In this document: positions 33,577 through 43,520 of the stretch, one piece after another
How positions within the stretch are numbered: the first letter of the stretch is position 1
Layout of the letters: each line of letters starts with the position of its first letter
DNA from: Methanobacteriota archaeon
GTDB lineage: Archaea > Thermoplasmatota > Poseidoniia > Poseidoniales > Poseidoniaceae
NCBI GenBank assembly: GCA_018659375.1
Contig: JABJMO010000040.1
Coordinates: 1-48,305, forward strand
Direction of reading: 5' to 3'
Length of the DNA: 48,305 nt
Program-made: the position numbers and the translations under genes
The notes under the pieces: generated by a model
Told to the model about the DNA's origin: nothing
The model's input: only the letters and a program-made list of their open reading frames with translations
The model's database searches: none

Positions 33577-35316
33577 ATGAGTAATGAAGGAGTAATATAC
33601 CGAATATCCGGTCCTGTGGTGACCGCTACTGGAATGAATGCAGCTATGTACGACGTGGTCAGAGTTGGAGATGAAGGTCTGATGGGTGAAGTTATCGAAC
33701 TTCACGGCGATAAGGCTGTAATCCAAGTTTACGAAGATACGTCTGGAATACGTCCTGGCGAGCCAGTTTTGAATACCGAGGAAACACTCTCAGTATCACT
33801 GGGCCCCGGTCTTTTGACCCAAATTTATGATGGGATTCAAAGGCCTTTGGCGACACTTGAGGAAGTAATGGGCGTATTCATCACCAGAGGTGTTGATGCT
33901 GATGCTTTTGATTTGGAAAAGAAATGGACTTTTGAAGCAGTTGTTGCCAAAGGTGACGACGTTGCTAGTGGTCAAGTAATTGGGCACGTACAAGAGACTG
34001 AAACAATTGTTCACAAAATCATGGTGCCTCCGGGTAAAAGTGGTAAAGTAAAGTCAATTAAATCAGGTGACTTCAATGTCACTGAAACTGTCTGTACTCT
34101 TGATGATGGCTCAGACCTTCAAATGATGCAAAAGTGGCCGGTTAGGTCTCCTAGACCATTCCGCCAAAAGTATGCACCAGACACTCCTCTAGTTACAGGT
34201 ATGAGAATTCTAGATTTCTTATTCCCCCTAGCAAAAGGTGGAGCTGCCGGTATTCCTGGTCCATTTGGCTCTGGAAAGACAGTTACTCAACAATCGCTTG
34301 CTAAGTATTCAGACGCTCAACTTGTTGTCTATATTGGATGTGGTGAAAGAGGAAACGAGATGACTGAAGTTCTTGATGAATTTCCGCATCTAATTGATCC
34401 AAACACCGGTAAGCCATTGATGAACAGAACCGTTATGATTGCCAACACTTCAAACATGCCTGTAGCTGCCCGTGAAGCGTCAGTTTACACAGGAATTACC
34501 ATTGCTGAGTATTTCAGAGATATGGGTTACGATGTTGCATTGATGGCTGACTCAACATCTCGTTGGGCTGAAGCAATGCGTGAAATTTCATCCCGTCTAG
34601 AAGAGATGCCTGGTGAAGAAGGATATCCAGCATATCTTTCATCACGTATTGCAGAGTTCTATGAACGTGCAGGACGTGTTGAGACGCTCAATGGCGACGA
34701 TGGTTCAGTTACCGTAATTGGTGCGGTTTCTCCACCCGGTGGAGATATTTCAGAACCAGTATCTCAAGGTACCCTAAGAATTGTTAAGGTTTTCTGGGGT
34801 CTTGATGCTGGTTTGGCAAGACAACGTCACTTCCCGGCTATCAACTGGCTGAATTCATATTCACTTTACCCACAAAGTCTAGACCAATGGTTTAGAGATA
34901 ATATTTCACAAGACTTCCCCGAGATTAGAACTCAGATCAGTGGTCTACTACAAATTGAATCAGAATTGCAAGAAATTGTTCAATTAGTCGGTTCTGACGC
35001 ACTACCAGTAGATCAGCAACTTACTCTTGAAGTCGCTAGAATGATCAGAGAATTTTTCTTACAGCAAAACGGATTCCACGAAGTCGATGCATATTGTGAT
35101 ATAAATTTGCAATATAAGATGGCTAAAGCAATTCTTTCATTCCAAGAAGCAGCTAAGTCAGCAATGGCATCAGGTGCACAACTGAATGACGTAGTTAATA
35201 TTCCAGCTAGAACCGATTTGATGAGAGGTCGGTTTGAAAAAGGCTACATTAATGAAATCGATAGCATGGTTACTGCAATGACTGACGAAATTGCTAATAC
35301 CGTGGAGGGTAACTAG
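33577..35316 (+). CDS. A-type ATP synthase catalytic subunit A
   Basis: 579 residues, the nucleotide-hydrolysing or -synthesising subunit. P-loop [12 protein letters not shown] is at about 228-239; the non-homologous region (about 115-190) distinguishes A from [30 protein letters not shown] and [19 protein letters not shown] are strong family blocks. No intein. AAGGAGGAACA precedes the ATG. Forms the alternating hexamer with subunit B. Confidence 0.98.
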   Translation: MSNEGVIYRISGPVVTATGMNAAMYDVVRVGDEGLMGEVIELHGDKAVIQVYEDTSGIRPGEPVLNTEETLSVSLGPGLLTQIYDGIQRPLATLEEVMGVFITRGVDADAFDLEKKWTFEAVVAKGDDVASGQVIGHVQETETIVHKIMVPPGKSGKVKSIKSGDFNVTETVCTLDDGSDLQMMQKWPVRSPRPFRQKYAPDTPLVTGMRILDFLFPLAKGGAAGIPGPFGSGKTVTQQSLAKYSDAQLVVYIGCGERGNEMTEVLDEFPHLIDPNTGKPLMNRTVMIANTSNMPVAAREASVYTGITIAEYFRDMGYDVALMADSTSRWAEAMREISSRLEEMPGEEGYPAYLSSRIAEFYERAGRVETLNGDDGSVTVIGAVSPPGGDISEPVSQGTLRIVKVFWGLDAGLARQRHFPAINWLNSYSLYPQSLDQWFRDNISQDFPEIRTQISGLLQIESELQEIVQLVGSDALPVDQQLTLEVARMIREFFLQQNGFHEVDAYCDINLQYKMAKAILSFQEAAKSAMASGAQLNDVVNIPARTDLMRGRFEKGYINEIDSMVTAMTDEIANTVEGN

Positions 35317-35327
35317 GAGGAATTATC

Positions 35328-36707
35328 ATGAGTGGAAAAGAATATAGAACAATTACCGATGTTAAAGGGCCACTGGTCTTTTTGAACAAAACCGAGCCAG
35401 TGGCATTCGGAGAAATTGTAACTATCAGGCTTGCTGATGGTTCGACGAAGAACGGACAAGTACTCGACACTTCTGACGATTTAGTTATCGTTCAAGTGTT
35501 TGAAGGAACCGCTAAAATCAACCGAGAATCTGGTGTCACATTCATGGGCGACGTTTTCAAACTACCAGTCAGTACTGAACTGATTGGTAGAATTCTTGAC
35601 GGTGCAGGTAGGCCAAGAGATGGCGGACCGTCTATTGTCGCAGATGAAAATGCAGATATTATTGGTGCGGCGATTAATCCATACAGCCGACAAAGTCCTC
35701 ACGACTTTATCCAAACCGGTATTTCTGCTATTGATTGTTGTACAACTCTGGTAAGAGGACAGAAGTTGCCAATTTTCTCAGCGTCTGGTTTGCCACACAA
35801 TGACATTGCTCTGCAAATTGCTCGTCAAGCAAAGTTGAAGGGTTCAGATGAAGAATTTATTGTTGTGTTCTGTGCTATGGGAATCACCGCCGAAGAATAC
35901 AATTTCTTCAGGTCTGACTTGGAGAGAACTGGAGCGCTAGAAAATGCGGTTCTGTTCGTTAACCTTGCAGACGACCCTGCAGTCGAGCGAATTATTACGC
36001 CTAGGTTGGCACTAACTGCTGCGGAATACCTCGCATTCGAGAAAGATTATCACGTACTTGTTATCTATACTGACATGACAAATTATTGTGATGCACTAAG
36101 ACAAATTGGTGCTGCTCGAGAAGAAGTTCCTGGACGACGTGGTTACCCTGGTTACATGTACACCGATTTGGCCATGCTATACGAGCGTGCTGGAATTGTT
36201 AAGGGCAAGAAGGGATCTATTACTCAATTCCCAATTCTAACCATGCCTGGTGATGATATCACGCACCCAATTCCGGATCTTTCGGGATATATCACTGAAG
36301 GACAAATTGTTATCTCAAGGGAATTACATCAGCAAGGTATCTATCCGCCAATCAACGTTTTGCCATCTCTATCCAGATTGATGGGTTCCTGTATTGGTGA
36401 AAAGACCACTAGAGAGGATCACAAATCTGTTTCCGACCAAATGTATGCTGCGTATGCTCAAGGCCGAGAACTTAGAGGTTTAGTGGCAATTGTTGGCGAA
36501 GATGCACTTAATGAAAGAGACAAGCAATTATTAGACTTTTCAGGGGTTTTTGAAGATAAATTCCTGCGCCAAACAAGAGACGAAGACCGTTCCATTGAAG
36601 AAACACTTGATCTGTGTTGGAATCTAATGTCCTCTATTGATACCAAGTATCTAGTTAGATTAGACCAAAAGTGGATTGAAAAGTATCACCCAGAAAACAA
36701 AGAGTGA
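35328..36707 (+). CDS. A-type ATP synthase subunit B
   Basis: 459 residues, the non-catalytic partner of subunit A. Family marks are [65 protein letters not shown] and [15 protein letters not shown]. There is no P-loop lysine, as expected for archaeal B. TAGGAGGAATTATC leads to the ATG, 11 bases after subunit A. Confidence 0.97.
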   Translation: MSGKEYRTITDVKGPLVFLNKTEPVAFGEIVTIRLADGSTKNGQVLDTSDDLVIVQVFEGTAKINRESGVTFMGDVFKLPVSTELIGRILDGAGRPRDGGPSIVADENADIIGAAINPYSRQSPHDFIQTGISAIDCCTTLVRGQKLPIFSASGLPHNDIALQIARQAKLKGSDEEFIVVFCAMGITAEEYNFFRSDLERTGALENAVLFVNLADDPAVERIITPRLALTAAEYLAFEKDYHVLVIYTDMTNYCDALRQIGAAREEVPGRRGYPGYMYTDLAMLYERAGIVKGKKGSITQFPILTMPGDDITHPIPDLSGYITEGQIVISRELHQQGIYPPINVLPSLSRLMGSCIGEKTTREDHKSVSDQMYAAYAQGRELRGLVAIVGEDALNERDKQLLDFSGVFEDKFLRQTRDEDRSIEETLDLCWNLMSSIDTKYLVRLDQKWIEKYHPENKE

Positions 36708-36723
36708 ATCAGGAGAGATATTC

Positions 36724-37341
36724 ATGGCATTGGACATTAAACCAACCCGCAGTGAATTGATCAAACTCAAGTCTAGAATTAAGCAAACCAAAAATGGTTA
36801 CAAGCTGCTGAAAATGAAGCGAGATGGACTTTTCCATGAATTTAGGCAACTCCTATCTGAAATGATAAAAGCCAAGCGTGAGCTGACTGATTCATACAGA
36901 TTAGCAAAGCAAAGAATTGATTTGGCCAATGCGATTGATGGTGGATTAGCCGTCAGAGCAGCAGCTATCGCAAATAGTGCTCACCCCGAAGTAGAAGTCG
37001 AAAGACGCAACATCATGGGTGTAGTTGTGCCCAGTGTTAGTGGAACTAACCTGAAATCAACATTTAAAGAGCGAGGAGTAGGTTATATCGGCTCTTCTCC
37101 ATACATCGATGAAGCAAGCGAATCATTCAGTGAACTGATCGAAAAAATAGTTACTGCAAGTGAAATGGAAGCAACTCTAAAACGTCTACTTGAAGAGATA
37201 GAAGCAACCAAAAGAAGAGTAAACGCCTTAGAATTCAAAGTCATACCAGAACTCGAAGAAGCAAGAGTGTTTATTCAACTTAGACTCGAAGAGATGGAAA
37301 GAGAAGAAACTTTCAGGCTCAAACGTTTCAAGAATAAATGA
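36724..37341 (+). CDS. A-type ATP synthase subunit D (central shaft)
   Basis: 205 residues, a long antiparallel coiled coil that turns inside the A3B3 head. TRSELIKLKSRIKQTKNGYKLLKMKRDGL is the typical N-terminus, and RRVNALEFKVIPELE near the C-terminus is strongly conserved. The ATG at 36724 is preserved in homologues and has AGGAGAG nine bases upstream; an ATG at 36676 in the same frame would overlap subunit B and is unlikely. Last gene of the ATP synthase operon. Confidence 0.94.
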   Translation: MALDIKPTRSELIKLKSRIKQTKNGYKLLKMKRDGLFHEFRQLLSEMIKAKRELTDSYRLAKQRIDLANAIDGGLAVRAAAIANSAHPEVEVERRNIMGVVVPSVSGTNLKSTFKERGVGYIGSSPYIDEASESFSELIEKIVTASEMEATLKRLLEEIEATKRRVNALEFKVIPELEEARVFIQLRLEEMEREETFRLKRFKNK

Positions 37342-37405
37342 TGCTTACTAGCCAACGATGGTTAAAGTAGGAAAGAACCACACGCTTAGATGGTGAGATT
37401 CAGTT

Positions 37406-39976
37406 ATGGCCGACGAAGTTGCTGAAGAAACCACGTCTTCTGATGACAAATTGATGAGATTGCCCGCACACAAAGATGTGTGGAGTCAAAAGCAACTTTT
37501 CGAACGGATAATTTCTCGTCACTTCCAATTGCTCGGTGAACTTGGTGGTACAAGGTGGCCAGTTTGGAAGGTACAACTGTTAGAAGAAGGTGAAGTTAAC
37601 GAAAGTTTAGAACAACTAAATTCACATCTAGTAGATCTTGGATGGCTAGCTAAATTAGAAGCAGGAGACCCATGGCTAGTGCAGATAATACCATCTCCAG
37701 AAAGACAATTCCCCGCTTCCAAAACAACTCTTGGTTTTTGGTCAGTTTCAATTCTCACCGCAACCTTAGCCGGAATGTTTTGGATAGATGGTTCTAGACC
37801 GCAAGATGGTTGGTTTTTTGAATCATTATTTCTCGATGCCTTTATCGGCTACACGTTGCCCGTTTTTGCCATAATTTTACTGGCTTCTTTCGCTCAAAAA
37901 TATCATGCACAAAAGCATGGTCTAAGAATAGGCCATTTAACACCAATACCAGAGCCATCTATCAGTTTATTTTCGATAGGGCTCATGTCAAAGTCAATGC
38001 TTATTTGGCCATTTGGTATTCTCATAATACCCACACTTCCAAGGATGGATGCTAGACCATGGAAAGATCGAGATGTTTTAGGCTGGAGTGCTCTTATTGT
38101 GCCGAGTATTTTGATTGTATCTGGAATGGCTTTGTGGATCTTAGGTTTGTTATTTACTCCCGATCTAGTTGACGTTACCTCGATGCAATACGTTGCAGAG
38201 ATGCCTTTTCTGGTTAACATATTGAGCCCACTTATCGATGATGGTATCGCTACAAAGTTAGTTTGGGCCCACCCATTATCTAAGGCAGGAGCAATGCTGA
38301 GTTTCTTTGGTTGGGTTTCATTATTACCAGTTCCAACATTCCCAGGAGGACGTTTGCTAATAGCTAGAAGTAGTATGAGCGAAGCAAGAAACTCGACTAA
38401 TCAATTATTTTTGTTTGCAGTAATTCTCGCATTTGCTTGGATGTTCAATGCTTTTGGAAGTTTCAATATCTGGTTACCTGTACTTGGAGTCATATTTCCG
38501 TTGTTATTATTCTTGGGTTCTGATCGTAGGATTCCGGTAATACTCAACGAACCTAAAGGGATTGAACAAGACAGCGTAAAAAAAATGGGGATGTATCTAT
38601 TTGTAATATTTTTACTTGGTCTGCCAAGTCAAATACCATTTGCCATGGATCAAGATTGGGATGAAGACATTGAGTACCGATATGATGATTTCATCACCAT
38701 CTTTGAGGGTAATCAATCATGGTATGGTAGTTTGACAATTGATATTGTTAACCCATCATCAATTTCGCATGAATGGGAACTTGACTTGGCTAGAATAGAT
38801 GGTGTTGTTTCATCCGACTGGAATTTAACTTGGCAATGCAGTGATGATGAGAGACCATCCGTGTCCAAATTGGGTTGTGGAGATATCATAAAACCAGGTA
38901 TGAAATCTTCCGTTGTACTCAATGTGACATGGAAGTCAGATACCTATACTCCGTATTTAGATGAGGTCTATTTAATCACCTACATTAACGGAGATGCGCA
39001 TTTTTCAGCCATAGAATTGACTCCTGATTTGCCAGTTTACCCCAATGGTTATTGGTACATGGATTACCGTTCAGATGAACTCAAGAGGTGTATACAAGTA
39101 TTTACTAACTTAGATGGTTATTATAACGTCTCCTTCCCTAATTCTGCCAACGATTTTGATTTCCAAACTCGGATGTATTGGGTGGAAGGTAATCCTGGGT
39201 TAACTGCTGAAATATCCCACACTGTTACTGATATTTGCATAAAAGGTCAAGACCCAGTTGTATTGTTAAGGTCATATGTATTAGACGCTATATTGATTGA
39301 CGGTAATCTATTTTATCCAAATCAGCCAGAGTTAAATCTACAACTAATATCTCCTGAAAATGGTACATTAATTGATTCAACAGAGGTCAGAGGCTGGGGC
39401 TCTGAAATATCACCAGGCAACATCCTCTCAGTTGCTGATTCTAGTTGTAAATTAGTTAGTAAGGTCAGCACTCCAACAAAGCCTGGCGATTCGTCTCAAT
39501 GGATTTGGAATACTAATTATCGTAATACTGCGCTTATTCCAGCAATCCAAGACAACGATTCAATTCTAGTAGTACTTGAAGAGGGTGATGACATAACGAT
39601 TTGTTCAGAACAGATGCATCCAGATCCCTCGCTAAAAATATCAGTTGAATCCGGTCCAGAACTAATTTTAGAAAGAAACGGTAATTTCCATCGATTATGG
39701 ACTTCTATTTGGGCATCATCAGTAAATGGTCAGTTATCTAGCAGTAATCTTTCTGAGTTTGTGTTCCATAATCCAACTAACGATACAATTGGAGTGAATA
39801 TTGTACAAACGACCTCGGGTAATGAATCAACAGATTGGATAATAGATAATTCGACAAATCTACTTCTTCCGGGTGAAAACAAGTTTAAATTCACTCCACC
39901 AAACAGCATTGTCTCAACATTGTGGGTCGACTTTGAAGACGGAGAAGTTTACATCTATCTGGGTAGTTATTCGTAG
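37406..39976 (+). CDS. Site-2-protease-like (M50/EGY-type) membrane protein, probably catalytically dead
   Basis: 856 residues. An N-terminal cytoplasmic domain (about 25-100) with NESLEQLNSHLVDLGW matches the pre-domain of archaeal and plant EGY/M50 proteins. Membrane helices run from about 108 to 380. Where HExxH should be, the sequence is AS-FA-Q at 160-164 (SFAQKYHAQKHGLRIG), and where LDGG should be it is FPGG (312-315, LLPVPTFPGGR), so zinc ligands and the catalytic glutamate are gone. The HPLSKAGAMLSFFGWVSLLP helix matches the family. Residues about 410-856 form a large extracytoplasmic part with NEW3-like beta domains. It may be a pseudoprotease acting as a membrane chaperone or substrate adaptor. 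Confidence 0.7.
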   Translation: MADEVAEETTSSDDKLMRLPAHKDVWSQKQLFERIISRHFQLLGELGGTRWPVWKVQLLEEGEVNESLEQLNSHLVDLGWLAKLEAGDPWLVQIIPSPERQFPASKTTLGFWSVSILTATLAGMFWIDGSRPQDGWFFESLFLDAFIGYTLPVFAIILLASFAQKYHAQKHGLRIGHLTPIPEPSISLFSIGLMSKSMLIWPFGILIIPTLPRMDARPWKDRDVLGWSALIVPSILIVSGMALWILGLLFTPDLVDVTSMQYVAEMPFLVNILSPLIDDGIATKLVWAHPLSKAGAMLSFFGWVSLLPVPTFPGGRLLIARSSMSEARNSTNQLFLFAVILAFAWMFNAFGSFNIWLPVLGVIFPLLLFLGSDRRIPVILNEPKGIEQDSVKKMGMYLFVIFLLGLPSQIPFAMDQDWDEDIEYRYDDFITIFEGNQSWYGSLTIDIVNPSSISHEWELDLARIDGVVSSDWNLTWQCSDDERPSVSKLGCGDIIKPGMKSSVVLNVTWKSDTYTPYLDEVYLITYINGDAHFSAIELTPDLPVYPNGYWYMDYRSDELKRCIQVFTNLDGYYNVSFPNSANDFDFQTRMYWVEGNPGLTAEISHTVTDICIKGQDPVVLLRSYVLDAILIDGNLFYPNQPELNLQLISPENGTLIDSTEVRGWGSEISPGNILSVADSSCKLVSKVSTPTKPGDSSQWIWNTNYRNTALIPAIQDNDSILVVLEEGDDITICSEQMHPDPSLKISVESGPELILERNGNFHRLWTSIWASSVNGQLSSSNLSEFVFHNPTNDTIGVNIVQTTSGNESTDWIIDNSTNLLLPGENKFKFTPPNSIVSTLWVDFEDGEVYIYLGSYS

Positions 39977-39984
39977 GTGGTAAT

Positions 39985-40920
39985 GTGAAAATAGCAGTTC
40001 TAGGTGCGGGATCTATCGGCACTCTGATAGCAGCAAAACTGGTAAACTCAAAACTTGCTGATGTATTGGTGCATGCTCGAGGCGAACATGCTGCTAAATT
40101 AGCATTGGATGGGATTTCTATAACTGGGCATCAAGAGCTAGAAATATCGGTGGATGATTATGAAATATCAATTGCGGGCGTGATGCCAAATGCTGTTTTT
40201 GATGGAGCAGCAGACTACGTATTAATCTGTAGTAAGGCGAACCAAGTTGAGGATTTATTTGACATTGCAAAACGAATGTGTCATTTAGATACCAGAGTCA
40301 TGGTTATGAGCAATGGTCTTGGACATGTCGAGAAATGTAAGGAAGCTTTTGGAGCACACCGTACCATAGCCGCTACTACTACTCATGGTGCTTGGCGTCC
40401 TAGTGCTGGAGTCGTAAATTGGGCAGGTATTGGAGCCATTAATTTGGGAGAGTTGCCATATGGGGCAAAGTTATCCCAGATTCATGATTTTGTCGACTTG
40501 TTAGAAAAGTCTGGTCTGAATCCAAATTTACACAATGATGGGATGGGGATGATATGGTCAAAGATATTGCTGAATATTGCAATTAATCCAATAGCTGCAA
40601 TTACGGGCCTTCGGAATGGGGCATTACTTGATGATGGGATGTTTGAAACATGCGTTGAGGTTATGTTAGAAGGTGCCAAAATCTCTAGATTGGAAGGAAT
40701 CACAACTCTTGATGATGCAACACTAATTGATAACCTTAGAATTGTATTACAAGCGACATCAAATAATCAATGTAGTATGTTGCAAGATGTAAGAGAAGGA
40801 AGGTGTACTGAGATACAATATCTTAATCGGCAGGTGGTTGATAGGGCAGAAAAATATGGCGTCTCTACTCCTCTAAACCAATTATTGAGTAAGTTGGTGG
40901 AGTCGATAACTTCATACTAA
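39985..40920 (+). CDS. 2-Dehydropantoate 2-reductase family protein
   Basis: 311 residues. KIAVLGAGSIGTLIAAKL is the NADP-binding start; SKANQ contributes the substrate region; IWSKILLNIAINPIAAITG holds the family lysine and asparagines; VREGRCTEIQYLNRQVV is the C-terminal signature. PanE reduces ketopantoate in coenzyme A synthesis; a related 2-ketoacid reductase role is possible. GTG start with AGGTGG four bases upstream. It overlaps the convergent nadB stop by nine bases. Confidence 0.85.
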   Translation: MKIAVLGAGSIGTLIAAKLVNSKLADVLVHARGEHAAKLALDGISITGHQELEISVDDYEISIAGVMPNAVFDGAADYVLICSKANQVEDLFDIAKRMCHLDTRVMVMSNGLGHVEKCKEAFGAHRTIAATTTHGAWRPSAGVVNWAGIGAINLGELPYGAKLSQIHDFVDLLEKSGLNPNLHNDGMGMIWSKILLNIAINPIAAITGLRNGALLDDGMFETCVEVMLEGAKISRLEGITTLDDATLIDNLRIVLQATSNNQCSMLQDVREGRCTEIQYLNRQVVDRAEKYGVSTPLNQLLSKLVESITSY

Positions 40921-42531
40921 TTCTGTGTTATAATGAAGGCCCCGGTTTTCTTTTCTATCAATTGCATCATCAGTCACTAATATTGCCACTTGGATTAAAT
41001 TACGTAGTTCAATAATTCCCCTAGATGGCAGGGCTGATTTCCAAGTCATATCGATTTCTTTGTTTAGCAAGTGTAATCTTCTTGATGCACGATTCAAACG
41101 CTTGAAGTTCCTAACAATTCCAACTTCTGTTGACATTGTATCTCTTAGCATTGTCAAATCATTGATAATTGGTGCATGTTCCTTAAGTTCATTTAATCCA
41201 TCTGCACGCCAATCAGGCAATTCTTTTTCAGTTCCTTTTGGACTATTGTCGATTATGTGATTTGCGGTATTTTTGGCAAAAACAACGGCTTCTAGGAGGC
41301 TATTGGAGGCTAGCCGATTAGCACCATGCATACCTGTGCATGCAACTTCACCAATCGCGTAAAGGTATGGCATAGGGGATTTTTTATTCCTTAATCTAGG
41401 CCTTCCGAAGCGGTCAACATCTAGTCCTCCCACTATGTAATGGGCAGCAGGGGATATTGGCAAATGGTCATATCCAAGTGTAAGGTTGTATTTATCTAAG
41501 TGATTTTGCATGTTCGGAAATGATTCTTTTAGCATTGATTTGTCTAAATGTGAGGTTACTAAATACACATTCTTTCCTCCGGTTTTTTTGAGATTATTAT
41601 CAATTGCTCTAGCAACGATGTCTCGAGTTGCCATAGAGCCTAACTCAGAGAACTCTAGGGTAAATGAATAATCGCTAGGTGATGGTGGTTCTTTTCCTTG
41701 CTTAATTGCTGTTTGACAATCGTCTTCCCACTTTGCTAATCCTTGCTTGTCTAATATGACTCCTCCTTCACCTCGCAGCGCTTCAGTTATTAGATACGGG
41801 CGATCATTTTTGACTGTTAAGGCAGTAGGGTGAAATTGAATAAAAGCCATATCTTTTACTGCCGCTCCGCACCGGTAAGCCATCGCAACGCCATCCCCAG
41901 TGGCGACTCCAGGATTAGTTGTTTTAGACCATAATTGCCCAACTCCTCCCGTTGCTATTATGACGCTATCTGCCTTGATTGTAATCACTTCTGTTGATTT
42001 TTGATCTAGGCACCAAACTCCACATACCCCTTCTTCAGGATTGCCATAATCTCTTTGAATCAAATCTATTGCTAGGGTATTTCGCATCAAGGTAATGTTG
42101 TTATGGTTCTTCGCAGCTTCACTTAGCGCTCGTTCTATTTCCCGTCCAGTAGCATCTTTGGCATGCAAAATTCGACGTTCAGTATGGCCTCCTTCTTTAG
42201 CCAATTTAAAATCACCTTGCTGATTCTTTTCAAACTGAACTCCTATATTCACAAGTTCAAATATACACTCAGCAGCCCCTTCTATAACTTCTCTGACCAT
42301 GCTTTCATTGCATAATCCATCACCTGATGTCAAGGTATCTTCAATATGGGATTCTTTGGCTCCGATATCCGTTTTATCTAGGATTCCAGCAATTCCGCCT
42401 TGTGCCCAATTGGTGGACGAGTCCTTCAGTCGCTGTTTTGTAATAACTGTGACTTCATGTCCAGCGTTGGCTAATTTGAGTGCTGAAAATAATCCAGCAA
42501 TCCCACTGCCGATAATCGCAATGTCTGACAT
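40912..42531 (-). CDS. nadB: L-aspartate oxidase
   Basis: Flavoprotein that oxidises aspartate to iminoaspartate for quinolinate and NAD synthesis. IAIIGSGIAGLFSALKLANA is the FAD motif; STNWAQGGIAGILD, EGGHTERRILHAKDATGREIE, FIQFHPTAL and HGANRLASNSLLEAVVFA are family marks. Length 539 is typical. Start is ATG 42531; an in-frame TTG lies three codons earlier. Quinolinate synthase and NadC are not in this window. Its presence argues that tryptophan dioxygenase here is not needed for NAD. Confidence 0.95.
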   Translation of the reverse strand: MSDIAIIGSGIAGLFSALKLANAGHEVTVITKQRLKDSSTNWAQGGIAGILDKTDIGAKESHIEDTLTSGDGLCNESMVREVIEGAAECIFELVNIGVQFEKNQQGDFKLAKEGGHTERRILHAKDATGREIERALSEAAKNHNNITLMRNTLAIDLIQRDYGNPEEGVCGVWCLDQKSTEVITIKADSVIIATGGVGQLWSKTTNPGVATGDGVAMAYRCGAAVKDMAFIQFHPTALTVKNDRPYLITEALRGEGGVILDKQGLAKWEDDCQTAIKQGKEPPSPSDYSFTLEFSELGSMATRDIVARAIDNNLKKTGGKNVYLVTSHLDKSMLKESFPNMQNHLDKYNLTLGYDHLPISPAAHYIVGGLDVDRFGRPRLRNKKSPMPYLYAIGEVACTGMHGANRLASNSLLEAVVFAKNTANHIIDNSPKGTEKELPDWRADGLNELKEHAPIINDLTMLRDTMSTEVGIVRNFKRLNRASRRLHLLNKEIDMTWKSALPSRGIIELRNLIQVAILVTDDAIDRKENRGLHYNTELV

Positions 42532-42601
42532 GGTAACCAAACTTACCGAAATGATGCTTCCTTTTCAATTGTTTGAGCGATAGACCTATCAAATCAATTC
42601 A

Positions 42602-43390
42602 ATGTGGATTGACATGGGCAGCATAAGACGCAATCTCGCGACCATCGTTGGCTTCTCTATGGTCGCCTTTGTTATTGCGAATGTCCAGTTTGGCATGGTT
42701 GCCCCACAAATCATTGATGGGGCAGATACTTCAAAGGTCGATGTGCTAAAAATGCTTGAACCGCATTGTGCTATTTCTGAAATCGAGTCAGAATTGGCAG
42801 AAGGAAATGACAGTTTCTGTTTATCAGATGCCGGTGAATGGAATGGAGCTGATTTGTTATTGATCGCTGAAGGGGTATTCATGGTTTTTGTTGGTAAATT
42901 CAAATTTCCCCAGCAAGGTAAGTGGGCAAAACGACTTAGAAGGTTGGCATTTATTGGGGGTTGTTCGTTATTTTGTCTTGCCATTTTAGATCGATTAGAG
43001 ATTTTACCAAGATCAGTAGGCTCAGAGGGTATTGCTGATTTAATACCATTAGAAGTTTCGCCATTATTTGTTCAAATAGCTATGGCGATTATTGGTGCAT
43101 TCATGATGCGTGGTCCTAAGTATTGGGAGGCAGAAGCTGTTGATTTGACCAATAAGAGACTAGAAAGTCGCCGTGCAGTTGCAGACAAATTCCGTTCTAA
43201 GTATGGAACTATTGCCAAGCCGTTGCCTGAATTGCATGGTAAGCAACAACGAGTTGCCCGTTCACCACTAATGCATAGGGACTCACAGCTATCAATGCAA
43301 CGCTCGAAAAGTTCTGTCAAGGTTAGAGCAACCTGTCCCTATTGCGAAGGTGCAGGATGTAAAAGTTGTAATTTTTCTGGCACAATTTAG
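42602..43390 (+). CDS. Membrane protein with C-terminal CxxCxGxGCxxC zinc knuckle
   Basis: 262 residues, no family recognised. Hydrophobic segments lie at about 12-31, 79-97, 118-136 and 157-172. A basic stretch follows (from about 180), ending in CPYCEGAGCKSC, a DnaJ-type half zinc finger that would need a second half from a partner or a dimer to hold the metal. It is divergent from nadB and upstream of smc with a 130-base gap. Start ATG 42602; ATG 42614 is the alternative. Confidence 0.75.
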   Translation: MWIDMGSIRRNLATIVGFSMVAFVIANVQFGMVAPQIIDGADTSKVDVLKMLEPHCAISEIESELAEGNDSFCLSDAGEWNGADLLLIAEGVFMVFVGKFKFPQQGKWAKRLRRLAFIGGCSLFCLAILDRLEILPRSVGSEGIADLIPLEVSPLFVQIAMAIIGAFMMRGPKYWEAEAVDLTNKRLESRRAVADKFRSKYGTIAKPLPELHGKQQRVARSPLMHRDSQLSMQRSKSSVKVRATCPYCEGAGCKSCNFSGTI

Positions 43391-43430
43391 ACTTATTCGG
43401 ATAAATTTAGCAACCTGCAAAAACGCAGTA

Positions 43431-43442
43431 TTGAGTACTCAA
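43431..43442. promoter_or_regulatory. 12-base perfect palindrome upstream of smc
   Basis: TTGAGTACTCAA reads the same on both strands and lies just before a TATA-like AGTATAGTTTAAG (43447-43459) and 79 bases before the smc ATG. A dimeric repressor could bind it. Chance occurrence in AT-rich DNA is also possible. Confidence 0.35.
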
Positions 43443-43520
43443 CACTAGTATAGTTTAAGACCTTTAGAAATCCGCTCTAAGGAACAAGGTCGGGAGTTAT
43501 TTCCGCTTGAGGGATTGGGT

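Noticed and set aside
33577-35316. An intein in ATP synthase subunit A
   Set aside because: Length is 579 residues and the P-loop region is continuous, so none is present.
36676-36723. Upstream start for ATP synthase subunit D
   Set aside because: It would overlap subunit B and adds residues not seen in homologues; ATG 36724 has an AGGAGAG site and the family start.
37406-39976. An active M50 protease
   Set aside because: The HExxH and LDGG motifs are missing at the aligned positions, so catalysis is unlikely.
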